Assembly (NCBI GenBank): GCA_963724365.1
Contig: CAVRUR010000013.1
Location: 434,001-498,000 of the forward strand
Direction: 5' to 3'
Length of the DNA: 64,000 bases
Source: JALORV01 sp963724365
GTDB lineage: Bacteria > Pseudomonadota > Gammaproteobacteria > Burkholderiales > Burkholderiaceae_F
In this document: in pieces, positions 46,886-55,849 of the stretch
Position numbering within the stretch: position 1 is the first letter of the stretch
How the letters are laid out: each line of letters begins with the position of its first letter
Program-made: the position numbers and the translations under genes
The notes under the pieces: model-generated
What the model was told of the DNA's origin: nothing
The model's input: the letters and a program-made list of their open reading frames with translations, nothing else
Databases searched by the model: none

Positions 46886-47304
46886 TGACCCGCATTCTAT
46901 GCAAACCGGACCCACTTACCCGTATACAAAAAGCGTACCAATCATACGGTAAATCATTCTGTGCCCTGCTGAATTTCAATCTGCTGCACAGGGCACAAAC
47001 GCATGAAGCATCAGAGGTGAAACACAACTTTCGGTTCCTTGAACGACTTGAAAATCGGCGTTGAGAGCAGGCGTACCCGACGCTCCCGGCGAGAGGGTTG
47101 TCATGCCATGAACGCGCCGGTGGTCCTCGTTGGAGACCGCTTGACCGCCGGGGCTTTTGCTCGAACAATCCCGCCATCAAGCCGGTATGCGCAGGCATGC
47201 GGGGCGGATGCGCACCCAAAATGAAGCGGATGTGCGCGGAATCGGGGCAGCGCCGGCCGCCAGAGTCAGCGGCGCCGCTCCTTCAATCGTGGGAAGGAAG
47301 AGGC
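46886..47304. other. clpS-cspA divergent regulatory region
   Basis: About 420 bases with no convincing gene. The clpS-proximal 130 bases are unusually AT-rich for this genome. They hold a TTAC..CGTAT / ATACGGTAA inverted pair (46916-46952) and an exact TGTGCCCTG / CAGGGCACA inverted repeat (46960-46997). The part next to cspA is GC-rich and probably a long cold-shock mRNA leader. A short open frame from 47098 merging into cspA lacks protein character. Confidence 0.6.
46960..46997. promoter_or_regulatory. inverted repeat in the clpS-cspA gap, operator-like
   Basis: Exact 9-base arms TGTGCCCTG (46960-46968) and CAGGGCACA (46989-46997) with a 20-base AT-rich centre. The spacing, about two helical turns between arm centres, suits a dimeric regulator as well as an RNA stem. 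There is no T-tract, so a terminator is unlikely. The binding protein is unknown. Confidence 0.5.
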
Positions 47305-47511
47305 ATGGCGACAGGTACGGTCAAGTGGTTCAACGACGCTAAAGGGTACGGCTTCATCACACCGGACGACGGGGGCGAAGACTTGTTCGCTCACTTCTCG
47401 GCCATACAGATGAACGGCTTCAAGACCCTGAAGGAAGGACAGAAGGTGCAATTCGAGGTCGTGCAGGGTCCGAAAGGCAAGCAGGCGTCGAACATCACGG
47501 CACCCGCCTGA
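47305..47511 (+). CDS. cspA: cold-shock protein, CspA family
   Basis: A 68-residue OB-fold nucleic-acid chaperone. RNP1 is KGYGFITP and RNP2 is DLFAHFSAI, with the usual start MATGTVKWFNDAKGYGF. ATG at 47305 follows GGAAGGAAGAGGC. The frame is open further upstream but only the last 68 residues match the family. Closed by a terminator 22 bases after the stop. Confidence 0.96.
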   Translation: MATGTVKWFNDAKGYGFITPDDGGEDLFAHFSAIQMNGFKTLKEGQKVQFEVVQGPKGKQASNITAPA

Positions 47512-47532
47512 AGCAAGGCACGCTCCGCATCA

Positions 47533-47559
47533 ACCCCGCTGCGGCGGGGTTTTTTATTT
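47533..47559 (+). terminator. cspA terminator
   Basis: Seven-base stem ACCCCGC/GCGGGGT with loop TGCG, followed by TTTTTATTT. It directly precedes the left arm of the large inverted-repeat element. Confidence 0.92.
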
Positions 47560-47563
47560 GCTG

Positions 47564-47686
47564 CGCTCGCTCACGTACGCGACCCTTCGCGGTCGCACGT
47601 GCGCTCGCGGCGGTACGTTTCGCGCATGCGCGAAACGCTCGACACTGATTAGTCGGCTCGCTCCGGAGCGGCCGCGCGCTTCGCCG
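47564..47686. repeat. dispersed palindromic repeat, copy 2 (left arm of inverted pair)
   Basis: A 123-base arm whose reverse complement matches 47838-47960. Hand alignment gives about 85% identity over the inner 100 bases with a few one-base gaps. It contains CACGTACGCGACC/GGTCGCACGTG as a local hairpin, and a perfect 20-base palindrome at 47617-47636. Its outer end starts five bases after the cspA terminator. Confidence 0.72.
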
Positions 47687-47837
47687 AAGGACAAGGGCGG
47701 GCACCCCACCCCGTGAAGCGACGTGCGCGCTGCTGTTTGTTCATTGCCCTCCCCGCCAGGCGGGGAGGGAGAGGGAGGGGTGCCAACACCCTCCCGCGTG
47801 GCGGGAGGGCAGGGAGGGTGCCGTGCAGTTGAAACTC
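47687..47837. repeat. central spacer with two GC-rich hairpins
   Basis: The 151-base middle of the inverted-repeat element holds two near-perfect hairpins: CCCTCCCCGCC/GGCGGGGAGGG at 47747-47769 with a one-base centre, and CCCTCCCGC/GCGGGAGGG at 47789-47809 with loop GTG. No open frame of note. Such CCCTCCC hairpins are a common style of intergenic repeat in GC-rich proteobacteria. Confidence 0.65.
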
Positions 47838-47960
47838 GGCGGAGCGCGCGGCCGCTCCGGAGCGCAGCCGACTGATCAGTGTTGAGCGGTTCGCGCAACG
47901 CGCGACCCGTACCGGAGCGAGTGCACGTGCGATCGGCGTAGCCGGTCGCGTACACGAGCG
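47838..47960. repeat. dispersed palindromic repeat, copy 3 (right arm of inverted pair, icd 3' end)
   Basis: Reverse-complement partner of 47564-47686 and same-orientation relative of the copy at 42393-42507. The shared end is GTGCACGTGCGATCGGC, a three-base turn, then GCCGGTCGCGTACAC, followed by GCGCTAC just before the gene. The icd stop codon (47971-47973) lies ten bases beyond the arm. Confidence 0.72.
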
Positions 47961-47970
47961 ACGCGCTACC

Positions 47971-49218
<1,248 letters not shown>

Positions 49219-49465
49219 GGCGTCTCCGGGCGGTGTCTTCTTGTGAGTGGCAACGGCTCAGCAACAGTCTTCGGCCGGCCGATTGCCTCGATAGCAGGGT
49301 CGAGAGTTTACTCGGGCCGACTGTCGCTGGACGATCCTGCGCATGACGCGTGTCAACCGCACGCCTCGAATGCCCGTTAAGCGAGCGACCACTCGGTCGT
49401 CCACACAGAGGGACGGCGCGCGGACACGGTGACTGCAGCCACTTGATGTACCTAGGGAGAAAGCA

Positions 49466-49783
49466 ATGAAGAAAGCAATTGCCGCGCTGATCAGCGCCCT
49501 CTTTGCCGGCGCGGTGCTGGCCCAAGCCGCGGCCCCGGCCGCTCCGGCCAAGTCGGCCACTCCGGCAACGCCGGCCACACCTGCGGCATCGCCTGCGGCT
49601 CCGGCAGCACCTGCCGCCGCCGCTCCGGCCGCGAAGGCCGACACGGCCAAGGCAACGACCGACAAGAAGGCCAAGTCCACCAAGAAGACCACCACCAGCA
49701 AGAAGACGACGACCGACAAGAAGGCCACGACGGAAACGAAGCCGAAGGCTGACGCGGCGTCAACCGACAAGCCGATGAAGTAA
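49466..49783 (+). CDS. secreted Ala/Pro/Lys/Thr-rich low-complexity protein
   Basis: A 105-residue protein with a signal peptide (MKKAIAALISALFAGAVLAQA). An Ala/Pro-rich stretch follows, then a Lys/Thr-rich tail with repeats of the type KKTTTSKKTTTDKKATT. There are no cysteines or recognisable folds; the composition resembles histone H1-like tails but the protein is exported. ATG at 49466 follows GGGAG at six bases, and a terminator closes the gene, so it is a real monocistronic unit. Function unknown; binding of polyanions such as LPS or nucleic acid in the periplasm is only a guess. Confidence 0.75.
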   Translation: MKKAIAALISALFAGAVLAQAAAPAAPAKSATPATPATPAASPAAPAAPAAAAPAAKADTAKATTDKKAKSTKKTTTSKKTTTDKKATTETKPKADAASTDKPMK

Positions 49784-49800
49784 ACCCATCGCGGCCGGAC

Positions 49801-49828
49801 AAAGGCAGGGACACTCCCTGCCTTTTTT
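49801..49828 (+). terminator. terminator after the Lys/Ala-rich gene
   Basis: Eleven-base stem AAAGGCAGGGA/TCCCTGCCTTT with a CAC loop running into six T. Strong rho-independent terminator. Confidence 0.92.
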
Positions 49829-49904
49829 CTTTCCTCGCCCGGCGCCGGAGATCGGGTACCACCGCGGTAAAGTCAGCCTAGCGATCCGTCTCTCGAGTAT
49901 CCCG

Positions 49905-50369
49905 ATGTCCGCGCCATCCACATTGCTACGACGTTTCTGCACGCTCCTGCTCGGCGCGGCGCTGGCAGGCAGCGCTTGTGCCCAGACGGGGCCGCAGCCA
50001 ACGCTGCCGACGACGCGCCTCAGCGCCGGCATGCACGTCATCACCGCTGAACTAGCCACCACGCCGCAGAACCGGACCGTCGGAATGATGTTCCGTGAGA
50101 AGACAGCGCCGAATCACGGCATGCTTTTCGTCTTCGAGTACAAGGCACAGCAGTGCTTCTGGATGCTCAACACGCCGTTGCCGCTGTCGATCGCCTTTAT
50201 CGACGAAGACGGGACGATCCTGCAGATCAGCGACATGGCACCGAAGAGCGAAGCACTGCACTGTTCGCAACGCCCGGTGCGATTTGCGCTCGAGATGGAA
50301 CAGGGATGGTTCGCCAAGAAGGGCGCGGGCGTTGGCTCGAAGATCGGCGGCTTGCCCCGGTCCCGCTAG
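49905..50369 (+). CDS. DUF192 domain-containing secreted protein
   Basis: A 154-residue protein with a signal peptide (up to about GSACAQ). A DUF192 domain follows: AELATTPQNRTVGMMFREK, MLFVFEYKAQQCFWMLNTPLPLSIAFID and ILQISDMAP. The domain is small and beta-rich, and its biochemical role is not known. Start ATG at 49905. It is convergent with sodB 56 bases away, with a GC-only hairpin (50386-50403) in between. Confidence 0.9.
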   Translation: MSAPSTLLRRFCTLLLGAALAGSACAQTGPQPTLPTTRLSAGMHVITAELATTPQNRTVGMMFREKTAPNHGMLFVFEYKAQQCFWMLNTPLPLSIAFIDEDGTILQISDMAPKSEALHCSQRPVRFALEMEQGWFAKKGAGVGSKIGGLPRSR

Positions 50370-50425
50370 CGCCGCGTGAAAGCGACGGCCGCGAACGCGG
50401 CCGCCATTCGCGGACGCAACGGTTT

Positions 50426-51007
50426 TCAGCCGAAGTTGCGCGCCGCGAAGTCCCAGTTGACGAGCGACGTCAGAAACGCTTCGACGAACTTGGGCCGCGC
50501 ATTGCGGTAGTCGATGTAGTAGGCGTGTTCCCACACGTCGACCGTCAGCAGCGCCTTGTCGGCCGTGGCCAGTGGCGTTGCGGCATTGCTCGTATTGACG
50601 ATGTCGACGCTGCCGTCGGCCTTCTTCACCAGCCAGGTCCAGCCGGAGCCGAAGTTGCCGACCGCGCTCTTCGCGTAGGCCTCCTTGAATGCCCCATAGG
50701 AGCCCCACTTCGCCGCAATCGCCTGCGCCAGTGCGCCTTTCGGCTCGCCACCGCCGCCGGGCTTCATGCAGTTCCAGAAGAACGTGTGATTCCACACCTG
50801 GGCCGCATTGTTGAACACGCCGCCCGACGACTTGCGCACGATGTCCTCGAGTGACGACGACTCGAACTCGGTGCCTTTGATCAGATTATTGAGGTTGGTG
50901 ACGTAGGCCTGGTGATGCTTGCCGTAGTGGTATTCGAAGGTCTCCTTCGACATGTGCGGCGCCAGAGCGTCGGTGGCGTACGGAAGTGCGGGTAGCGTGT
51001 GTTCCAT
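50426..51007 (-). CDS. sodB: superoxide dismutase (Fe)
   Basis: A 193-residue Fe/Mn-family SOD that disproportionates superoxide in the cytoplasm. Metal ligands are H27, H74, D157 and H161 (DVWEHAYYIDYRN). Q70 in AAQVWNH marks the iron form, since Mn enzymes carry the active-site Gln elsewhere. Start ATG at 51007 (MEHTLPALPYA). Confidence 0.96.
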   Translation of the reverse strand: MEHTLPALPYATDALAPHMSKETFEYHYGKHHQAYVTNLNNLIKGTEFESSSLEDIVRKSSGGVFNNAAQVWNHTFFWNCMKPGGGGEPKGALAQAIAAKWGSYGAFKEAYAKSAVGNFGSGWTWLVKKADGSVDIVNTSNAATPLATADKALLTVDVWEHAYYIDYRNARPKFVEAFLTSLVNWDFAARNFG

Positions 51008-51073
51008 GCTGGACCTCGGGGAATGTCGCGGGGAAAAAGTGCGGCGGAGAAAGGAGATTCTATCGTCGCGGGC

Positions 51074-52450
51074 TCAATGCCCGCCCGCGACGCCATCAGG
51101 GCCATCGCTCTGTAGCGACTCGACCCGCACTCCGGCGGCGCCTTCGGCCAGCACCAGTCGCAGCGGCGCACCCACCGCGAGGTCCCGGGCGCGCGTCACG
51201 GCAAGGCCGGTGTCGTCCAACGCGATCGCATACCCCCGGCGCAATACCGCCATGGGGTCGAGCGTCGCCAGTCGCGCCATCAACGGTCGCAGTCGCATTG
51301 CGCTGTCGCTGAGCAAGGCGTTGCCGAGCGCCACGAGCCGGCTCCTCTGCCCCAGCAATCCTTCCTGGTCACGGCTTGGACGAACCTGCAGCCAGCGTGC
51401 GCGCTGTGCCTGCAGGCGTGCGGCGGCCCGAGCGGTCGCCTGCACGACGGCGCCCGCTGCGCGCGTACGCAGCAGCGCGACGCGCGCATCGTAGGCCGCG
51501 AGCGGCGCGCGCGGCGTTGCGAGGCTGCGCTGCGCAAAGTCGATGCGCTGTGATGCCGCCTGCAATCGTGCCTGCAACTGGCGCGCCAGATGCCGATGCT
51601 GGTTGGCGAGCGACTCCTGCAGAGCGTCCGCGCTCGGTGCGACCAGTTCCGCCGCCGCGGTCGGCGTCGGAGCACGGACGTCGGCAGCAAAGTCGGCGAT
51701 CGTGACATCGCTTTCATGGCCGACACCCACGACCACCGGCAACGCGCAGGCGCGGATCGCCCGGGCCACGGCCTCTTCGTTGAACGCCCACAGATCCTCG
51801 ATCGAGCCGCCGCCGCGCACCAGCAGCACGACTTCGACGTCGCGGCGGGCGGAGACCCGTGCCAGCGTCGCCGCTATCTCGGCGCCGGCACCGGCACCCT
51901 GGACCGGCGTCGGATAAATGATGACGCGCACGTAAGGCGCGCGCCGCTCCAGCGCCGTGATCACATCGCGCAAAGCCGCGGCCTGCAAGGACGTGACAAC
52001 GCCGATGGTCATGGGCAACCGCGGCAGCGGTCGCTTGCGCGCCAGATCGAACAGACCCTCGGCCGCGAGGCGCTGCTTGAGCCGGAGAAACTCCTCGTAC
52101 AGCCGCCCAAGGCCGGCCCGCCGCATGAACTCGACGTTCAGTTGGAACTCGCCGCGCGCCTCGTACAAGGAAACGATCGCCGTGGCCTCGACTTCGTCGC
52201 CTTCGCGCGGCGCCCAGTCCAGCAGGCTGTTGCGTCCGCGGAACATCACACACCGTACTTGCGCGATGTCGTCCTTCAGCGTGAAGTACCAGTGACCGCT
52301 GGCGGCGCGGGTCAGGTTGCCCACCTCGCCCTGCACGCGTACGAGCGGGAAGCTGCGTTCGAGCAGCCCCGCAACGGCGCGGTTCAGCGCGGAAACCGTC
52401 AGCGGAGACCGCGCCAATACTGAATCGGCAATCTCAGAATCAAGCGCCAT
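51074..52450 (-). CDS. xseA: exodeoxyribonuclease VII large subunit
   Basis: A 458-residue subunit of a single-strand DNA exonuclease. An N-terminal OB-fold (FPLVRVQGEVGNLTRAASGHWYFTLKDDIAQVRCVMFR) is followed by the catalytic core with GVVTSLQAAALRDVI, RGGGSIEDLWAFNEEAVARAI and VGHESDVTIADFAADVRAPTPTAAAEL, then a coiled-coil C-terminal region. ATG at 52450 (MALDSEIADSV) is used; an upstream in-frame extension has no homology. The small subunit xseB is not in the window. Confidence 0.94.
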   Translation of the reverse strand: MALDSEIADSVLARSPLTVSALNRAVAGLLERSFPLVRVQGEVGNLTRAASGHWYFTLKDDIAQVRCVMFRGRNSLLDWAPREGDEVEATAIVSLYEARGEFQLNVEFMRRAGLGRLYEEFLRLKQRLAAEGLFDLARKRPLPRLPMTIGVVTSLQAAALRDVITALERRAPYVRVIIYPTPVQGAGAGAEIAATLARVSARRDVEVVLLVRGGGSIEDLWAFNEEAVARAIRACALPVVVGVGHESDVTIADFAADVRAPTPTAAAELVAPSADALQESLANQHRHLARQLQARLQAASQRIDFAQRSLATPRAPLAAYDARVALLRTRAAGAVVQATARAAARLQAQRARWLQVRPSRDQEGLLGQRSRLVALGNALLSDSAMRLRPLMARLATLDPMAVLRRGYAIALDDTGLAVTRARDLAVGAPLRLVLAEGAAGVRVESLQSDGPDGVAGGH

Positions 52451-52755
52451 GCGGCTTTCCGGGCAAAAACTGTCCACAAACGCCGATGCAATGCGGCTGT
52501 CGCCATCGAGACCCTCGGGCAAACGGCTTAATCCGCTTCAAGTACTTGATTTCGGGCTTGTTTTCCATCTGCTCAATCGGTGTGCAACGAAAACAATGCT
52601 CGCTGCGACAAGGGCTTAGCGCGTCCCCCACGAAGTTGTTCACATACTTGTCCACAGGAACTGTGGAAACATGCGGCTTGGCGAGCAAACTTGCGGCCAC
52701 CTGAGCGCGCCACTACGCTTCGCGCTTTTCGCGTGCCGCGCCGGAGTCAACGCAC
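52451..52755. other. xseA-exbB divergent region, no gene seen
   Basis: About 300 bases containing the starts and presumably the promoters of xseA and exbB. Notable signals are DnaA-box-like 9-mers (CTGTCCACA at 52470-52478, TTGTTCACA at 52636-52644, TTGTCCACA at 52648-52656) and a tight hairpin at 52651-52667. No coding frame here looks real. Confidence 0.55.
52636..52667. promoter_or_regulatory. DnaA-box-like pair overlapping a 17-base palindrome
   Basis: TTGTTCACA and TTGTCCACA each differ from the DnaA consensus TTATNCACA at one base and start 12 bases apart. The second overlaps TCCACAG-GAA-CTGTGGA, a perfect 7-base inverted repeat with a three-base centre. It may be an operator for exbB; DnaA binding is inference. 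Confidence 0.4.
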
Positions 52756-53361
52756 TTGCTTGCAATAATCATCGAACTGGGCTGGCCTGTCTGGCCCCTC
52801 ATCCTCGCGTCCGTGCTCGCGCTGGCGCTGATCATCGAGCGAACCATTGCCTTGCGGCGCGTTCGCATCTTACCCAGCGGACTGTTCGAAGACGTGGTCG
52901 GTCTGGTGAAGAAACAGACCGTCACGCCGGAGATCCTGGTCAAGCTCGAGCTGAACTCGCCGCTCGGCCGGGTACTGTCGGCCGGACTGCGCAACAGCCG
53001 CGTGCTGCGCGAAGGAGCGATGCAACAGATCGAGGCGGCGGGCGCCGTGGTGGCGAACCGGCTGACCAAGAACCTGACCCTGCTGGGATCGATCGGGTCC
53101 ATCGCCCCGCTGCTGGGACTGTTCGGAACCGTGGTCGGGATGATCCAGATCTTTGCGTCGCAGCAGGCCGGGTCGAGCCCGCAGGAACTGGCACGCGGCA
53201 TTTCGGTGGCGCTGTACTGCACCGCCTTCGGCATCATCGTCGCGGTACCGGCGGTACTCGCGCACCGCTATTTCCGCCGCCTGGTGGAGGACTACCTCGT
53301 CGACATGGAAGAACAGGCAGAACGTCTGCTCGAGATCGTCTACGGCGATCGGAGGAGCTGA
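52756..53361 (+). CDS. exbB: MotA/TolQ/ExbB proton channel family protein
   Basis: A 201-residue inner-membrane protein with three helices (about residues 5-25, 110-135 and 150-172). The family core is LLGSIGSIAPLLGLFGTVVGMIQIF and GISVALYCTAFGIIVAVPAVL. With ExbD it forms a proton-driven motor that energises TonB-dependent uptake or Tol functions. The start is TTG at 52756 with GGAG nine bases upstream; no ATG is available. It overlaps exbD by one base. Confidence 0.92.
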   Translation: MLAIIIELGWPVWPLILASVLALALIIERTIALRRVRILPSGLFEDVVGLVKKQTVTPEILVKLELNSPLGRVLSAGLRNSRVLREGAMQQIEAAGAVVANRLTKNLTLLGSIGSIAPLLGLFGTVVGMIQIFASQQAGSSPQELARGISVALYCTAFGIIVAVPAVLAHRYFRRLVEDYLVDMEEQAERLLEIVYGDRRS

Positions 53362-53783
53362 TGCGCTTCCGGCGCTCATACGAGGAGGAGCCGGAGGTCA
53401 ACCTGATTCCGCTCATCGACGTCCTGCTTATCGTGCTGATCTTCCTGGCCGTCAGCACCACCTACTCGCGCTTCGCTGAACTGAAGATCCAGCTGCCGTC
53501 GGCGGACGCCACCACTCCGGCTACGCCGCCAAACATCATCAACGTCGCGGTCACGGCCGACGGGCGCTATGCGCTCGACAAGACAGCGCTGCCCGCAGCC
53601 GATGGTGGGACCCTGGCCGACGCCCTGTCGCGCGCCGTCCAGGGGCGCGAAGACGTTCTGCTGGTGATCAATGCGGATGCGCAGGCGCCGCACCAGTCGG
53701 TCATCAGCGTGATGGAAGCCGCGCGGCTCGCCGGCATCGTTCGCATCAGCTTTGCGACGCAGCGTGCGGCCGGCCGTCGTTGA
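53361..53783 (+). CDS. exbD: ExbD/TolR biopolymer transport protein
   Basis: A 140-residue protein with one N-terminal helix (VNLIPLIDVLLIVLIFLAVST, including the essential membrane Asp) and a periplasmic domain ending ISVMEAARLAGIVRISFATQ. ATG at 53361 follows GGAGG and overlaps the exbB stop (TGATG). The upstream open frame to 52671 is a shadow. It partners ExbB, and lpxK follows after nine bases, a usual arrangement in this group. Confidence 0.93.
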   Translation: MRFRRSYEEEPEVNLIPLIDVLLIVLIFLAVSTTYSRFAELKIQLPSADATTPATPPNIINVAVTADGRYALDKTALPAADGGTLADALSRAVQGREDVLLVINADAQAPHQSVISVMEAARLAGIVRISFATQRAAGRR

Positions 53784-53792
53784 GGCCTCGCG

Positions 53793-54863
53793 GTGTCTGC
53801 TGACGCCCGCCTCGATTCGGCTGTGTCGTCTGCCTGGCGGCGGCGCGGGCTGCTGGCCTGGCTCCTTGCACCGATCGCGCTGCTCTATGCCGGCGCGCTG
53901 GCGGTCCGCCGCGCTGCCTATTCCAGTGGCCTGCTGCGCAGCGCGCGCGTGGCCGTGCCGGTCATCGTTGTCGGCAATCTCTATGTCGGCGGCACCGGCA
54001 AGACACCACTGACGATCGAACTGGTACGAGCGCTGCGGACACGGGGCTGGACCCCCGGTGTCGTGTCCCGCGGCTACGGCGGCACGGCCGGCGCACCCCG
54101 CCTGGTCAGCTTTCAGCACACCGCCGCAGAAGTCGGCGACGAACCGCTGCTGATTGCGCGTGCCACCGCGGCGCCGGTCGCAGTCGCGGCGAGCCGCGTG
54201 CAGGCCGCACAAGCGCTGCTGGCAGCCGAACCGGGATGCGACGTGATCGTTGCCGACGATGGCCTGCAGCATCTGCAGCTTGGCCGCGACGTCGAGATTG
54301 CCCTGCTGGATGAGCGAGGTCTGGGCAACGGCTGGGTGCTGCCGGCCGGACCCTTGCGCGAACCGGCTGCACGCCTCGGTGAGGTCGATGCGATCGTTCT
54401 GCATCGGGCAGAACACGCGCCGGTCGACGGTGTTCCCTGCTTTGCGATGCGTTCCCGCCTGGCCGACGAGATCCATCGGCTCGCCGATCGTGCGCACACG
54501 ATGCCGCTGACCGAACTGATCCGGCGCCAGCACGGATCCTCGTTGACGATCACCGCGGCCGCGGGCATTGGCGTGCCACAACGCTTCTTCGACATGTTGC
54601 GGGCCGCCGGACTCCGGATCGAGCCGCTGCCGCTGCCCGATCACTTCGACTTCCGCGACAACCCTTTCGCGCAGTGCCGGACTCACCTGCTGCTGATCAC
54701 CGAGAAGGACGCCGTAAAATGCGAACGGGTCGATGCGCTGCGCAAGGATCCGCGCATCTGGGTCGTGCCGCTGGTCGCAACGATCGACTCGGCGCTCATT
54801 GACCTCGTCGTCACCGCATTGAACCTTCATCGAAAGGGCCCGCATGGACCACCGGCTGCTTGA
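53793..54863 (+). CDS. lpxK: tetraacyldisaccharide 4'-kinase
   Basis: A 356-residue membrane-anchored kinase that phosphorylates the lipid A disaccharide at the 4' position. An N-terminal helix (LLAWLLAPIALLYAGALA) precedes Walker A GNLYVGGTGKT at 61-71. VVSRGYGG and VIVADDGLQHLQLGRDVEI follow, then LITEKDAVKC near the C-terminus. The start is GTG at 53793. It overlaps the trm112 gene by 20 bases. Confidence 0.94.
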   Translation: MSADARLDSAVSSAWRRRGLLAWLLAPIALLYAGALAVRRAAYSSGLLRSARVAVPVIVVGNLYVGGTGKTPLTIELVRALRTRGWTPGVVSRGYGGTAGAPRLVSFQHTAAEVGDEPLLIARATAAPVAVAASRVQAAQALLAAEPGCDVIVADDGLQHLQLGRDVEIALLDERGLGNGWVLPAGPLREPAARLGEVDAIVLHRAEHAPVDGVPCFAMRSRLADEIHRLADRAHTMPLTELIRRQHGSSLTITAAAGIGVPQRFFDMLRAAGLRIEPLPLPDHFDFRDNPFAQCRTHLLLITEKDAVKCERVDALRKDPRIWVVPLVATIDSALIDLVVTALNLHRKGPHGPPAA

Positions 54864-55026
54864 CATCCTCGTATGCCCGGTCTGCAAGGGGCCGCTTGAT
54901 TTTCACAAGGACGCGCAGGAACTGGTCTGCAAGGCAGATGCCCTGGCCTATCCGATCCGCGATGGCATACCGGTGATGCTCGAGTCCGAGGCACGCAAGA
55001 TCGCCCTGGCCGAACTCGGACGCTGA
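54844..55026 (+). CDS. Trm112 family protein (YcaR-like)
   Basis: A 60-residue Trm112/UPF0434 protein with C11 and C14 (LVCPVCKGPL) and C29 (LVCKADALAYPIRDGIPVML), the latter stretch diagnostic of the family. It is regularly located between lpxK and kdsB. A role as a small activator of methyltransferases is known for eukaryotic Trm112 but not established here. ATG at 54844 lies inside the end of lpxK, implying coupled translation. Confidence 0.92.
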   Translation: MDHRLLDILVCPVCKGPLDFHKDAQELVCKADALAYPIRDGIPVMLESEARKIALAELGR

Positions 55027-55053
55027 GCGTCGGATAGTGGCGACGGTCGTCCC

Positions 55054-55818
55054 GTGAGCTTTGTCGTCATCATCCCGGCGCGGCTGGCGTCAACCCGCTT
55101 GCCACGCAAACCGCTCGCCGATATTGGCGGCGCCCCCATGGTGGTCCGTGTAGCGCAGCGCGCGCAGGCGACCCGGGCTGACCGGGTCGTGGTCGCCGCC
55201 GACAGCGAGGAGATCATCGTGGCGTGCCGGGCCTATGGCGTCGACGCGTTGCTCACGTCACCGCAGCATGAAACCGGCACCGATCGACTCGCCGAGGCAG
55301 CCCGTCTGCTTGGACTGGGCAGACAGCAGATCGTGGTCAACGTCCAGGGTGACGAGCCACTGATCCCGGCCGCGGTGATCGACGACGTGGCTCGCCTGCT
55401 CGACCTCAGCCCGGATTGCCAGATCGCGACGGCAGCGCATGCGATCGCCGATGCCGAAGAATTCTTCAACCCGAACGTCGTCAAGGTCGTGACTGATCGG
55501 AACGATCGGGCGCTGTACTTCTCTCGCGCGCCGATTCCCTGGGCGCGCGATGCCTTCGCAGCCAGCCGCGCCCAACTTCCGCCGGCCTACCCGGCCCGCC
55601 GACATATCGGCCTGTATGCCTACCGAGCCGGCTTTCTCGACCAGTTCCCGAAGCTCGCACAGGATGCGCTGGAGGTGGCGGAACGACTGGAGCAACTGCG
55701 GGCGCTGGCCCATGGTTTTCGAATCGCCGTCCTCGGGCTCGATGCGGCATTGCCGCCCGGCGTGGATACCCCGGCCGACCTCGAACATGCGCGTGCCCTG
55801 TACGCGGCGCAGCGATAG
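55054..55818 (+). CDS. kdsB: 3-deoxy-manno-octulosonate cytidylyltransferase (CMP-KDO synthetase)
   Basis: A 254-residue enzyme activating KDO with CTP for LPS inner-core synthesis. Motifs are VIIPARLASTRLPRKPL (nucleotide binding), TSPQHETGTDRLAEAA, VNVQGDEPLIP (catalytic Asp) and RHIGLYAYRAGFL. The start is GTG at 55054. With lpxK it forms a lipid A/LPS block. Confidence 0.95.
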   Translation: MSFVVIIPARLASTRLPRKPLADIGGAPMVVRVAQRAQATRADRVVVAADSEEIIVACRAYGVDALLTSPQHETGTDRLAEAARLLGLGRQQIVVNVQGDEPLIPAAVIDDVARLLDLSPDCQIATAAHAIADAEEFFNPNVVKVVTDRNDRALYFSRAPIPWARDAFAASRAQLPPAYPARRHIGLYAYRAGFLDQFPKLAQDALEVAERLEQLRALAHGFRIAVLGLDAALPPGVDTPADLEHARALYAAQR

Positions 55819-55849
55819 ACTGCGCGGCCTCGACAGAAGGAGCCATCCG

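Noticed and set aside
47098..47304. N-terminal extension of cspA
   Set aside because: The in-frame upstream codons lack cold-shock homology, and a strong ribosome site precedes the normal MATGTVKWF start.
52451..52755. Chromosomal origin at the DnaA-like boxes
   Set aside because: Too few boxes, no AT-rich unwinding region, and none of the usual origin neighbours. Kept only as a possible regulatory site.
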